Shown here: piece after piece, positions 1-10,443 of the stretch
Position numbering within the stretch: position 1 is the first letter of the stretch
Layout of the letters: the number at the start of each line of letters is the position of its first letter
NCBI GenBank assembly: GCA_902729315.2
Contig: LR746274.1
Span: 5,446,037 to 5,510,036, forward strand
Direction: 5' to 3'
Length of the DNA stretch: 64,000 nt
Origin: Spirodela intermedia
Lineage: Eukaryota; Streptophyta; Magnoliopsida; Alismatales; Araceae
Notes under the pieces: generated by a model
Databases searched by the model: none
What the model was told of the DNA's origin: nothing
Seen by the model: only the letters and a program-made list of their open reading frames with translations
Program-made: the position numbers and the translations under genes

Positions 1-272
1 GTGGTTACTTCTGTCTCCCTAGATATTAGCTCACGGGACCCCAGTAGGTTTCTGCTAGAATATAATTTACATGATTTCTCAAACAATTCAGCCAGTGTTG
101 AAATTCCTTCCCACGCAGTTTCAACTGGAGAAGTAAAACGATAGTTCCGGATTGCATATCCTGGTTCTCCACCAACATCAACAGGCAATCCACGTCTTTT
201 TGCATCCTTGTTTTTCCGCAGCATGAAAGTGAATACAACGGGAACAACGAGGCCAATAAAATATGGATTCAT
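1..272 (-). CDS. Long-chain acyl-CoA synthetase, N-terminal part (LACS8/LACS9 type), partial
   Basis: The minus strand reads from an ATG at 272..270 without a stop to the window edge, giving about 90 residues. It opens [16 protein letters not shown], a hydrophobic N-terminal anchor, followed by a basic stretch and then the block [16 protein letters not shown]. That block is the characteristic N-terminus of plant LACS8/LACS9-type acyl-CoA synthetases, which activate long-chain fatty acids to acyl-CoA using ATP at the ER or the plastid envelope. The AMP-binding domain lies outside the window. The start is chosen because it matches the family N-terminus and follows a good 3' splice site (AG at 298-297), so the leader is interrupted by an intron. 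LACS8 and LACS9 cannot be separated on this fragment. Confidence 0.85.
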   Translation of the reverse strand, partial: MNPYFIGLVVPVVFTFMLRKNKDAKRRGLPVDVGGEPGYAIRNYRFTSPVETAWEGISTLAELFEKSCKLYSSRNLLGSRELISRETEVT

Positions 273-294
273 TTTTTATGCCTCCTCGCAGCTT

Positions 295-1190
295 ACCTGA
301 CAAATTCAACACAAATTTTAAACGAAGATTATCAGAAGATAGTTGGCCGCACTATTTGGAAATATATGAATGATTCAATGCACAAACATGACCGCTAAAA
401 ACGGTTTCAGAAAAGAATTATCGGGGAAATTCAGAATAAATTAATTTTCAATGGCTTAAGTCATCAAAGAAAAATTGAACCAGAGAACATTTTCTTGGAA
501 AGCCAGTAGAATTTGTGTAATTTCTTCTATATAATGCATGCATCTTATCTTCCCGATTGAGTCATTTTTATCACCATTTTCAATATACGATGTTCTGACA
601 AAATTCTGAAACGAAGCCTCTCCCGTCAAATTTCTGACGACCCCATCTTCGTGCATTTCCCATTTGACACTGAAAAAAAGTCGCTAAGAATTCTTCCGCT
701 CGTCCTTCAACAGCCAAAGTATGCACGCATTTCCTCAGAAAGATATATGGATTGTCAGTTCAGTTCCCCCACGCGAGAGCCAAAGATACAATCCATCTCT
801 CGATAAAAAAGGGCGATAAAAGGCAGAAACATTGCATGCATCAATGAAAAAATCCCAGGCGAAAGACAACAGAAATGGAAGCAAATGTATGAACAGGGCA
901 TCAGCATAAGTCCTCAACTCAGTTTGTAAACTCCGTCTCCCAGACGCCAGTGAAGAGCCAGAGGTAGCACGAAGTGACTACACCCAATCCTCACCGCTCT
1001 GATTCGAGATCCGCTCCCGATGCACCCCCACAACCCCACGAGGAATGGAACTCTGAGGTGACCTTGTGAGGTACAGGCTCTGCGGCAGCTGCGGAGGAGA
1101 AACTGGGCGGGGGCACAATGGAGAAGAAGATCAGGTGCACCTCAGAAATCTCCGCTTCGTCTCTCTACGAGAACAGTCAACACCGATCTA
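295..1190 (-). other. Inferred 5' leader of the LACS gene: non-coding exon plus intron
   Basis: Immediately upstream of the LACS start codon the minus strand has a pyrimidine-rich 3' splice site with exon start at 296. A matching 5' splice site (AGAGCG then GTGAGG, GT at 994-993) lies about 700 bases upstream. The GC-rich DNA at roughly 995-1190 is therefore probably a non-coding first exon, and 297-994 a leader intron. Small open frames inside this stretch look random. Transcript evidence would settle the exact transcription start. Confidence 0.5.
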
Positions 1191-1990
1191 CTCAGGGGCA
1201 AATTAGTCATTCAGTATTAAACGCGTAAATTTTATTATTTTTTATTCTTATTCTGAGTAATTTCAGTGAGCTTCGTTCAAAATCTTGAAATTTATAAATA
1301 CACTAACTAGTTTATAAATTGTCCCTGTGGCCTTAAAATGTAGAGAAATCGAAATAACCCTTCTCAATTTCCTTGCTTCTACGATTATTTTCTTCTTACC
1401 ATGCATAAAGCCGACTGAATTACGAGTGAACCTTTCTAGTTTTCTGTCGGACTTAAAAAGCCCTTAAAGTGTCTATATATACAAAAAAAAACATTGAAAA
1501 GGTGTTATTTTTAATATATGAAAATATGTGTATATGAATATTAAATTATCCTCACAATCATATTCTCATTCATTTAATGTCGGAGGCCATTCTTTACTCT
1601 CTCTCTCAACCTCAACTTCATTCATTTAATGCCCCAGGCCTATAGAGAGAGACAGAGAGAGAACATTCTTACGAGGTAAATCTTATTAGACTATAATTTA
1701 TTGGACTGACATGTTATAAAATTAGGATGCCGATAAAAGGATACAGTTATAATTCTGATGTTTGGTGAGGTATAAATGCATAATGTCAACTCACAACACT
1801 TTCCGGTTTTAGACAGTGTCAATACAACTACATTTTAAAATGATGGGAGTTTTCTGTAGGACATGGATTTCTTGGGTTTTATGAGTAAATTATTACAACA
1901 GAAGTGTTCAGTTATACATCGAGGGTAATATTGGAAGTCTTCGATACATTAAATACTTGTGAGGCAGTCACCAAGCTACTTGTGATTATC
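1191..1990. other. AT-rich spacer between divergent LACS and ASY4 genes
   Basis: This is the shared upstream region of two divergently transcribed genes. It holds short CT/GA tracts near 1600-1660 and a direct repeat of TCATTCATTTAATG at about 1566 and 1617. No convincing coding sequence is seen. Confidence 0.5.
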
Positions 1991-2018
1991 TATATATAAC
2001 AGGATAGTTTTGGCGCCA
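1991..2018 (+). promoter_or_regulatory. TATA box and E2F-like site upstream of ASY4
   Basis: TATATATAAC at 1991-2000 is followed by TTTTGGCGCCA at 2008-2018, about 140 bases before the ATG at 2158. TTTGGCGCC fits the plant E2F consensus core (TTTSSCGC-like) and is palindromic in its centre. The spacing puts the E2F-like site next to the expected transcription start. This is motif evidence only. Confidence 0.5.
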
Positions 2019-2157
2019 GATTCAATATCGGAGAGAAGAGCTTGTCGCCACCTCGTCTTCCTCCCGCCCCGAACCTTCGCCGGTGGATCTGCGACCGTGG
2101 GGTTCGGAAGCACGTTGTTGAGGTGAGAATCAAGGATCGACGGAATTGCGTCGGAAG

Positions 2158-4692
2158 ATGTCAGCAGCGAAGAGGAGCGGGAAGGGGAGAGGGAAGGCTA
2201 CCGATCCATTGATGTCCGGGAAGAAAATGCGAGTGGATGAAGAACTGGATGCAGAGCTCGATCTATCCAGGTGCAACCTTGCGCATCTCCTCAGCTCTTA
2301 ATTGACGTTACTCTCTGTGGATTTCTAAGAAATCTTATTCTTCCATGTTTTGCCAAAACTGTTGAGATGTCCAGTGACATCAAAGGGATCATCTCTGCTT
2401 TGCAACAGATAAGAGAAAAGGCTCAGAAAGATGGACAGAAGAAGAATGAGGAAACAATTGGATGGTAAATCCTCTTCGTTAATGCTCTTGAATGCGACAT
2501 TAGAGGAAAGCACCTGTGTGCTGTATGCCAGGGCATCCTTGTGATTGTGATGCCCTCTAAGAGAGCCGTACTCTGTTGCTTTTATGTTAGTTTGACTTTT
2601 TGTATGTTATTTGGATATTTTGCAACTTGTTCGTAGCCATAGTATAAATAGTTTAACATTCCTAATATCTAGTCATCAGTTTCAGTTTGACTCTGGGGGA
2701 TTCACATATCTTTCTATGCTCATATGACGGTACAAAACTTATGGCTGATCACAATGCATTTTCCATCTGCTTGCTATGAAACCGAGGAGCTAGAAAAACA
2801 GAGAAATGTTTTTTTGTTATTCGTGCTTAATATTTTAGTTCTTATGGTTCTTTCAAAATACAGATTCATACAAGAAATTAGATGAGATGATTCATCAAGA
2901 AAGTATTTTGGTTGAATACTTACTGTCTTTTATTGGTGATTTCTATGTATCTAATTATGCTTGCATTACAGTGTGGCATCAGAAGTTCGGGCAATGCTCG
3001 ATGATACAAAGTCTAAAATCGAGAAAGACAGGTAGCAACCCAGATTTCTCCTTGATGGACTAACCTGTATCGATTTATAAGGATGAATCCAAAATATCGT
3101 ATGGTTACTGTTAAGATGCTGGAACACGATAGTATATTTGGAGGTTTTATCTCACTGATATGCATATTCTATTCGACAATCTCTGTTATTAACCATTTTT
3201 TTCCTGAATTACAGGCAGACCTTTACGAAGGCTCTCACAAAAAACTCCAAAGAGGTGTGAAGATTATTTAAATATAAGTAAAATAAATTACTTGTTATTA
3301 AAAGGACAGAGTCTGAAGTATACATTCAATTAACCCAGTAACTGTTTTACCTTGTAGTGTGAAAGTTTGCTTAGGAGTGAATACGCTAAGTTCCAGGCAG
3401 CACATGAGAAATTTTGCAAAGACAAAGCAAACTTTATACAGGCTTTTAAAGGTAAATTACAATTGATTTGAAAGCAAAATTTTCTAGGTATTCCTTACCT
3501 GCAACTTTAATAACCATGAGCTATTGCTGAAATCTATTTTCTGACAATGGAGTGACTAGCTTTGAGGTAGTTTCCTATTCAAACCAATGAGTAACGTAAG
3601 AAAGGCAGCAGTAAAATAAACAGTTATTGTTTTTTTCCCAATGAAGAAATAGGCAGAGGATCTGAACTTGACCAAGAAAAGATTGTTATTGAATTTTAGG
3701 GGCATCTGTGTCACTGTCACCGATGGATTCGTGAATGATACTGCCCTGGAGAAGATATCAAAGGCACCGCTTGGATGTTGGAATCGGATTTCGAATCATT
3801 TTTCTATCTCTTACAATCACATTGTCGCATCTCAAACGTGAAGTCGTGAACGGGTTGCTCTGCCTTTATTGGGATTTTTTTCCATCGCAAGACTATGCAC
3901 TGACACTATATAGTCGCTGATTCCAAGAGAAAACGCCAATTTAAACTTGATTTATTCCATGAGCGTGCCAGCAGTGAGTGACGTGATTGTATGCGAGGGC
4001 ATCGTTTCTTTTTCATTCAGTAATCGTCCTACATACTCACAACCATACCGCGATTGTTCTCATTGAAATCCATGTGGCTCTTAACATCTTCTCTGTTCTT
4101 TAATTACTGATCATCGATTTTGAATTTTTTCCAGAAATATTTTCCAAATTTGAAGATGAAAAGGAAAAATTGTTCGTACGTTATGAACAGCAGCGTGAGC
4201 CACAAAAACCTTAGCTTTTACAGAATCTTACCCGACTTCTGTAGCATGTGTATGAATCTTCTTTCGCTTCTAGGTAAAAGAGAAAAAGCTGCCCTCTCTG
4301 AAGTTGAAAAGGCTTGTACCAGCAAGATTACCGCAGCCGAGGAATCTCTCAAGAAGAAGAAACAGGTGGGCGTAAACATAACGATCGAATATTACTATTT
4401 TTGTAATATTTCAGTGAGCGAACCCTCAAAGGGTACTTGCGTAGTAGATAAAGGGCTTTCTTTGTGTTATATCCGGGTTAGTCTGTGCGAAAGCTCCAAG
4501 AAATCAGTATTTTTTTAAAAATCTACTGTATATCTCTTCTCTCTGACAAAGTTGAGGAGCTATCCCATTTTTAAATTCTTTCTGATAGTTTTTCCTTCCG
4601 TGCAGGATGACAGATCTTTCAGCATCCTCAGAAAATCCCTCGGTTCATTTCTAGATAATGGCTCCGATGATGACTATGGGCCTGATGACTGA
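2158..4692 (+). CDS. ASY4: ASY4-like meiotic chromosome axis coiled-coil protein
   Basis: Eight exons with GT-AG borders join in frame: 2158..2270, 2375..2464, 2972..3031, 3215..3254, 3358..3451, 4135..4194, 4274..4365, 4606..4692, giving 211 residues. The N-terminus (1-25) is basic and rich in S/K/G. Residues about 38-185 are a continuous heptad-like, K/E-rich coiled coil. The C-terminus is acidic and ends in a run of D residues. Length and layout match ASYNAPTIC4, a small axis protein related to the coiled coil of ASY3 that supports pairing and crossover formation in meiosis. Family membership is recalled, not searched; another short SYCP3/ASY3-type coiled-coil protein is the main alternative. 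Six of the eight exons are under 95 bases. The gene is divergent from LACS and has a TATA box plus an E2F-like site upstream. Confidence 0.75.
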
Positions 4693-6940
4693 TCGTCATA
4701 GCAGCATTCATCTCTTCGCTCCGAGAGCCTTATTATCGCAGCTATTCTGTAGACGGGGCAGCCCACCAGCCTCCCCTACAAATTTTCTGATTTTAGTAAT
4801 TCTGTAATAAGAAAATATTGTGGACACCCTACAGTCATGCAACACCGTTCACCCCCTAGACTTCAGAGTACAGCGCAGCCCAGAGGAAACATCTGTCTCA
4901 CTCTGCTTCCTCTACAGGTGCCACGTGATCGGGCTGCGTAATCCCGCTGGAGAAACCAGCGACTACTTGGAGAATCGGGCCTCTCTCTCTCTCTCTCTCT
5001 CTACAAAGTTGTACTCTTTTTCAAAATAGCTGATTTTGTGTCTCTGACTGTGGATGATCTCTATCAGGTCCGTCTCTTGGATCTCCCGCTGAACTGCTGC
5101 CCTCGAGCGGAGGGAAATCATCTTCCAGCAAATGGAAGCGGATGTTGGATACCTTCTCCATGGGCACGAACTCCTTACAGGTGCGTTCCCTCTTATCGCG
5201 CCGTGTCTTGGCAGGCTTCCACATCAAGGAAGAACCATGTTAACCCCTTTCGGGTGCTTGTCACTGGGGGGAGAGAAAATAGATAGCAAATAAGTAGGTA
5301 GAATTCATAAAAATAAATACCTCTTGGTAGGGACACCTAGTATGGTAGGGACATCGAGGGTCTTTTATTCACATTGAAATAGTATGATATGCCATCTAGT
5401 GTACGAAGTCAACCAGTTCTTTGATACAATTTCATAGTTCATCTAGTAATAGAAATGTAATATACCCAAAGAAATAATCTGACTGTATTCATTTACCTAT
5501 ATCAATCTTAATTAATACAATATTATCCTCAAAATACATGTAATGTTACTAAGTACATGTAAGAAAGTAACTGCAGTGAGAAGGTCACATCCACTCAAAT
5601 ATGTATGACCAAAGGAATGCCTTTTATGTAGGTTTGCAAAAGACAAAATAAGCAAGATGCCATAGATGAAGAGAGAGAAATAAAAGGAGATGAAAAGAGA
5701 GAGACCTCAATGCTCTCACTAGGTCTGAACCTAGACCTCTGCTGAAAAATTGCATGGACAGTGTAAGTACTATTTAAATGAAGTGATTATCATAACTTTG
5801 TCGATGTCTCTTGTGAGTCAGCTTTATGTATTCATCTACTATTGTCAAATAGATCAACTAGATATATTTAATATGCTGTTTATAAATAGGCTTGATTTAA
5901 ACTGCAAAAAGGTTTTCGACCAACAATATTAATCAATTCAGTTGATGAACATTAGTAAGGATTTCAATTATTCTCCTCTTGTCCAATACGATATTATTCT
6001 GGACCCCACTTGGCTCATTTCCAATCGTTAATTATGTCTTAATTAAAGAAAATAGATTAGGAGATATTTGATATCAAAACCCAAGGACTAAACTACATAA
6101 ATTATAATGCACAAGCTACTTGAGAATTTGCTGATATTTAGAGGCACAAGATTGTTGAATTTGAGATAATTGAAGCCCGTCAAAGCAACTTGAGGTGGTA
6201 ACCACATTGATTGATAATCTTGTCATCTAATTAGTGACCTAAATAATAATAATAATTATTATTATTATAAATTTTTGTAACCTTTATTTGTCATAATTTA
6301 GTATGGAATAGTTGACCCTTGAAGCTCTTAAGCAAGGAATAATAATATACAATCACTATTTTTAATTCATTTGAAATTATGGGTTAGACACCATCATGAT
6401 TGATACAAAGGTCATCATAAATCTACAATCCAACATCAATTTCTGTTATGTTGTTTTTCCAGTATTCTACATGGTTTTTCTTTCATAAGTCCAGTATGAT
6501 AATCCATCCTCTTTATGTCATTAATCAAACATGTTACTATTTTCCCCACAATAAATGTACACCTATTTGTAGGATAGTATTTGAATCTTGAAACATGCAT
6601 TTTATATATTAACTGCATCTAATAAAATTTAATCTAATATTCTCTCGTAAATTGTGATAACTCAGGTGTAAACAATTTTTATATTAATAATTAAAAAGTA
6701 TACATAATATGAGCGTCAAATAGTTCAGGCTATAAACTCTGGCTATGTACACCGGCCATCAACCATACTAAGTTATTAATGAGTCAACGGTTTGTTAGAT
6801 TTGGTTCACCATGTCAACCAGATCATACAACGGAGGAAGAGGAAGAGGAGGGTGAAGGAGCGTGATAGATCTTCTTCTTCTTCTTTTAGGGTTTCTTGGG
6901 TGGCGATGATCTTCGGAGTGGACTGGGAGGAGCGTCGAGG
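4693..6940. other. AT-rich intergenic region
   Basis: It begins with the ASY4 3' UTR (AATAAG-type signals near 4808). A short CT tract lies at 4981-5003. DNA at 5040-5280 is less AT-rich and open in several frames, but none was recognised. From about 5290 to 6780 it is AT-rich with no gene seen. Confidence 0.5.
6240..6271. repeat. AAT/ATT trinucleotide palindrome
   Basis: Five AAT units followed by matching ATT units form a near-perfect inverted repeat of about 30 bases that could extrude as a hairpin. It is probably a simple-sequence expansion; no MITE ends were recognised around it. Confidence 0.6.
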
Positions 6941-9073
6941 ATGCTTCGAAATCCTCGGTTCTGGGAACCCTTTGGAGATCTCCATCGCCTTCCAGACCTC
7001 AGCGCCATCGCCGGAGCTCTGCGCCGCTGCGGCCGATCGGGGGCCTCCAATGGCGGCAGATCGCTCCACTGCCTGCTGCTGAAGAATGGGCTCTCCTGCA
7101 ACACGTTCCTGGCCAACAGCCTCATCGCCATGTACGCCGATCTTGGAGCTTTCTACGACGCGCAAGTTATGTTCGATGAAATGCCCGAGAAGAACGTGGC
7201 CTCCTGGACCGCCTCCATCGCCGCCCACTGCGACGCTGGAAATCCCTCTCGAGCTCTGGGCACCTTCTCTCTCATGCTGGCCTCTGGACCAGAGGAGGCG
7301 CCGCCCAACTCCTTCACCCTCTCCGCCGCCCTGAAGGCCTGCGCCATGGCGGGCGATCTTCGACTCGGCCGGCAAATCCACGGCAGAATCGCCGCAGCCC
7401 ATCTACCCTCCTCCGACACTGTTCTGATGAACTCTCTGCTCGATTTCTACGTCCACTGCGGGGAGCTCCAAGAAGCCAGGAGGATGTTCCACGGGATTCC
7501 CTCCCCCAACGCTGCTTCTTGGAACACAATGATCGGTGGGTACTTCAAGGTGGATCGATCAGAAGAAGCGGAGGCGATCTTCCTCGACCTCCCGGACCCT
7601 GATGCTGTTTCCTTCAACACCGTCATCGCCGGCTTTGCTCAGAAGGAGAGCCCCAAGGCTCTGGAGTACCTCTGTCTCATGCACAGAGACGGCCATGGCT
7701 TCGACGGGTTCACCTTCCCCTGCGCTCTGAAGGCCTGCGGAGGTCTGGGATTTGCAGAAATGGGGAGACAGATTCATGGCTGCCTGGTCAAGTCCGGCCT
7801 TCGATCCTCCCACTGCGGGTCATCTCTGATCCACATGTATTCGAGCTGCGCGGCGATGGAAGAAGCCATGAAATCTTTTGCAGAGTATGCGGACTACGGA
7901 GGGTGCGCTCGAGATCTCCTGGCACTTTCCAACGCCATGGTCTCCGGTTTCGTTTCTAATGGGCTCTGCAGATCTGCTCTCCGCCTGGTTTCCGAGCTCC
8001 ACCGCAGGGGCTTCGCTCTTGATGCCTACACTCTCTCTTCTGCGGCGAGGGCCTGCGCTGACTCGCAGGATCCACGCTCGGGGCTGCAAGTCCACGGCTT
8101 GATCGCCATTAATGGGCATCTGTCGGATCCAGTCATGGGGACCCTCCTCGTGGAGCTGTACACCAGCTGCGGAGATCTCTGGAGGGCGTTGACGGTGTTC
8201 AATGATCTTCCTCGCAAGGATGTCATCTCTTGGGGAGGGATCATCGCCGGCTGTGTCGGACGAGGATCGAACCAGTTAGGGTTTTCTCTGTTCAAGAAGA
8301 TGATGAAGATGAAGGGCGGACAGGGAGAAGCGGTAGCAGACCAGTTCATCCTCTCCAGCGTCCTCAAAGCCTGCGCCGGCGAAGCGGAGCTCGCCGGCGG
8401 CCGGCAGGTCCACGCCTTCACCATCAAACTCGGGTTCGCCGGCGAAGACGCCACCGCCACCTCTCTCATCGACATGTACTCCAAATGCGGCGAGGTAGAC
8501 GACGCCATCGCCATTTTCAGAGCTCCGATTTGCAGAGACACCGCCTGCTGGACGGCGGCCATCGTCGGCTGCGCCATTAACGGGAGACCCCACGAAGCTT
8601 TAGGGTTTCTGCGGGAGATGGCGGAGCTCGGGATGAAACCCAACGGGGTCACCTTCCTCGGTGCCCTCTCTGCTTGCCGCCATGCAGGCCTGGTCGGAGA
8701 AGCCTGCGATCTCTTCAGGGCCATGGAGGAGGAGCATCGGGTGGCGCCGTCGCCGGAGCACCGCCGTTGCTTGGTGGACATCCTCTGCAGAGCAGGGCGA
8801 GCCGGAGATGCCCAGAGAATACTCGACGAAACGCCTCATGGGGACGACGAGTACACGTGGAACTCTCTGCTAGGTGCGGTCAACGGGGCGGAGGATATTC
8901 AGGGTCTTGTCGGGGCCCACCTCCTTCCCGTTGACACGTCGGCGCACGTGACGTTATCCAATAGCTTTGCTAGATTTGGCAGGTGGGAGGATTCGGCCCT
9001 AGTCAAAGGCGGTCTCAGAAGGAGAGGATCAAAGAAGGTACCCGGAATGAGCTGGATCGAGATTAGAGCATAA
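6941..9073 (+). CDS. Pentatricopeptide repeat protein, PLS class with E-type C-terminus (At4g08210-like)
   Basis: This single-exon frame of 710 residues starts at the ATG at 6941 (MLRNPRFWEPFGD); the open frame runs further upstream but without an ATG. It consists of tandem PPR motifs with the usual PLS signatures, for example FLANSLIAMYADLG, NVASWTASIAAHCDAG, TATSLIDMYSKCGEVDDA and VTFLGALSACRHAGLV. It ends with an E-like region (PGMSWIEIRA) and has no DYW deaminase domain. The motif order and several blocks (LMNSLLDFYVHCG, KALEYLCLMHRDG, GLQVHGLI) resemble Arabidopsis At4g08210 from memory. PLS-class proteins bind organellar RNA and usually act in C-to-U editing, recruiting a deaminase in trans when DYW is absent. 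No clear targeting peptide can be judged by eye. The gene is GC-rich compared with its flanks, as is common for intronless PPR genes. Confidence 0.88.
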   Translation: MLRNPRFWEPFGDLHRLPDLSAIAGALRRCGRSGASNGGRSLHCLLLKNGLSCNTFLANSLIAMYADLGAFYDAQVMFDEMPEKNVASWTASIAAHCDAGNPSRALGTFSLMLASGPEEAPPNSFTLSAALKACAMAGDLRLGRQIHGRIAAAHLPSSDTVLMNSLLDFYVHCGELQEARRMFHGIPSPNAASWNTMIGGYFKVDRSEEAEAIFLDLPDPDAVSFNTVIAGFAQKESPKALEYLCLMHRDGHGFDGFTFPCALKACGGLGFAEMGRQIHGCLVKSGLRSSHCGSSLIHMYSSCAAMEEAMKSFAEYADYGGCARDLLALSNAMVSGFVSNGLCRSALRLVSELHRRGFALDAYTLSSAARACADSQDPRSGLQVHGLIAINGHLSDPVMGTLLVELYTSCGDLWRALTVFNDLPRKDVISWGGIIAGCVGRGSNQLGFSLFKKMMKMKGGQGEAVADQFILSSVLKACAGEAELAGGRQVHAFTIKLGFAGEDATATSLIDMYSKCGEVDDAIAIFRAPICRDTACWTAAIVGCAINGRPHEALGFLREMAELGMKPNGVTFLGALSACRHAGLVGEACDLFRAMEEEHRVAPSPEHRRCLVDILCRAGRAGDAQRILDETPHGDDEYTWNSLLGAVNGAEDIQGLVGAHLLPVDTSAHVTLSNSFARFGRWEDSALVKGGLRRRGSKKVPGMSWIEIRA

Positions 9074-10443
9074 ATTAAATAAATATTTAACTAATTAGTG
9101 AAATTATTTATTTATTTATTTGCTATCTTTTCCTAAGGCCTAGGTTCTTCTTAAAAGGCCCAATAACTTCGGGCTGAGCCCGTTTGTATGTTTATCGGGC
9201 CGAAACTTATGGAAATTCCGTTTAAATTATAACTTGGGCCAAGCCAGACTTCCTTTACGAGGCCCAAAATTTATGGGAAAGGCCCAAAAAATTGAGATGC
9301 AGATCGGGCCCTATTACATAGACCAATTTAAATGAGCTTATAAAATACCCAACGTAGGCTCGGGGACCGTACTAAATTGTGAGAAATAATTGGGTATCTA
9401 GCAATTAGCTAGTTGACTATGAGCGAATAAGTGACATTATTTATTTATTTTATAAATAAAGCAGTGCGGGACTATGCTAACACGTGGCATCCTGCACTGG
9501 CCCGTTGCGGTGGGAAAATAAAATATTTGATTTCTAGAAAGAATAATTGGTTTATGTAATATGTTAAATTATCACGAAATTAATTAAATATTTTAGTTTT
9601 AATTAACGTTAAAAGGAAAAAAACGGGGAAATATTTTAATTTATGAAAAACATGACTCGTGATATTTATTTTTTTTAAAAGAAACAAACGGTTAGTGAGG
9701 CCGCCGCACCGCGGTCAATCTGTTCGCCGGCCGTGGGGCCTACAAGCCGCCACGTGCTGGTGCTAGATGCGCTCGCTGCTCCCGCACGCTCCCTCCACGT
9801 GCTGGGATGGTTATGACAATTCATCTCCCGTGTGGAGATCGCCGCCGAGACAGCGAGTAGAGGAGTGACCTCCCAGCTACCCCTCCCCCCTTCCTCATGG
9901 CCGCTCTGGAGAGAATCTCCCCTGCGGTGAAATAAACTAATCCTACCGCAAGTGACCACACTTCGGTTTCACCGCCCGGGCGTACGGAGGAGCGCTCCGC
10001 CCTCTTGCGCCGGTGGGGCCGTTCGTACTCGGAATTATTGCGGGCGAAAGGGTGAAACTGACAAAACGTGTAACTACAAGGGTACATAGGTAATATTACG
10101 GGGGTAGATCTAAAAATTGCCATTTCAAATTTCCGAGAACGGCTATGTTTTGCCCATCATTGAAGGGGCCGTGTTGCCGCCATTAAAGGCACCTTCTTTC
10201 ATCGCGGGGTGATTACGTGAATCACTGCGTCTGGTTCTTCCACCAGTCGTCTGCCCTAATTACGGGGTAAAAGGATATAAAGGAGCTAGACCAGTCGTCT
10301 GCGAGGAGGGGGACCTCTGGGTGGGATTCTCGTTCCTCCGGCGGAAGGGGATCACGAAGAATAAAAGGCACCACTTCCGCAGCCTTTCCCCTCGTCTTCC
10401 CCACCTCGGAGTGAACGCTTTACGAGCTTCCGAGTCCTCTCTA
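9074..10443. other. Spacer between PPR and C2H2 genes, with a cluster of GGCCCA motifs
   Basis: Between 9139 and 9312 there are about seven copies of GGCCC/GGGCC-type hexamers (GGCCCA/TGGGCC, the plant site II core). From 9320 to 9690 it is AT-rich. From 9700 to 10440 it is GC-richer and carries CACGTG-type cores (9751, 9797), probably the upstream region of the C2H2 gene. No further gene is supported. Confidence 0.45.

Noticed and set aside
5021-5286. Overlapping 68- and 82-codon frames on opposite strands downstream of ASY4
   Set aside because: No recognised family, no splice context and no clear promoter; possibly a gene fragment but not supportable.
8026-8781. 251-codon minus-strand frame opposite the PPR gene
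   Set aside because: Antisense shadow of the PPR coding sequence, no recognisable domain.
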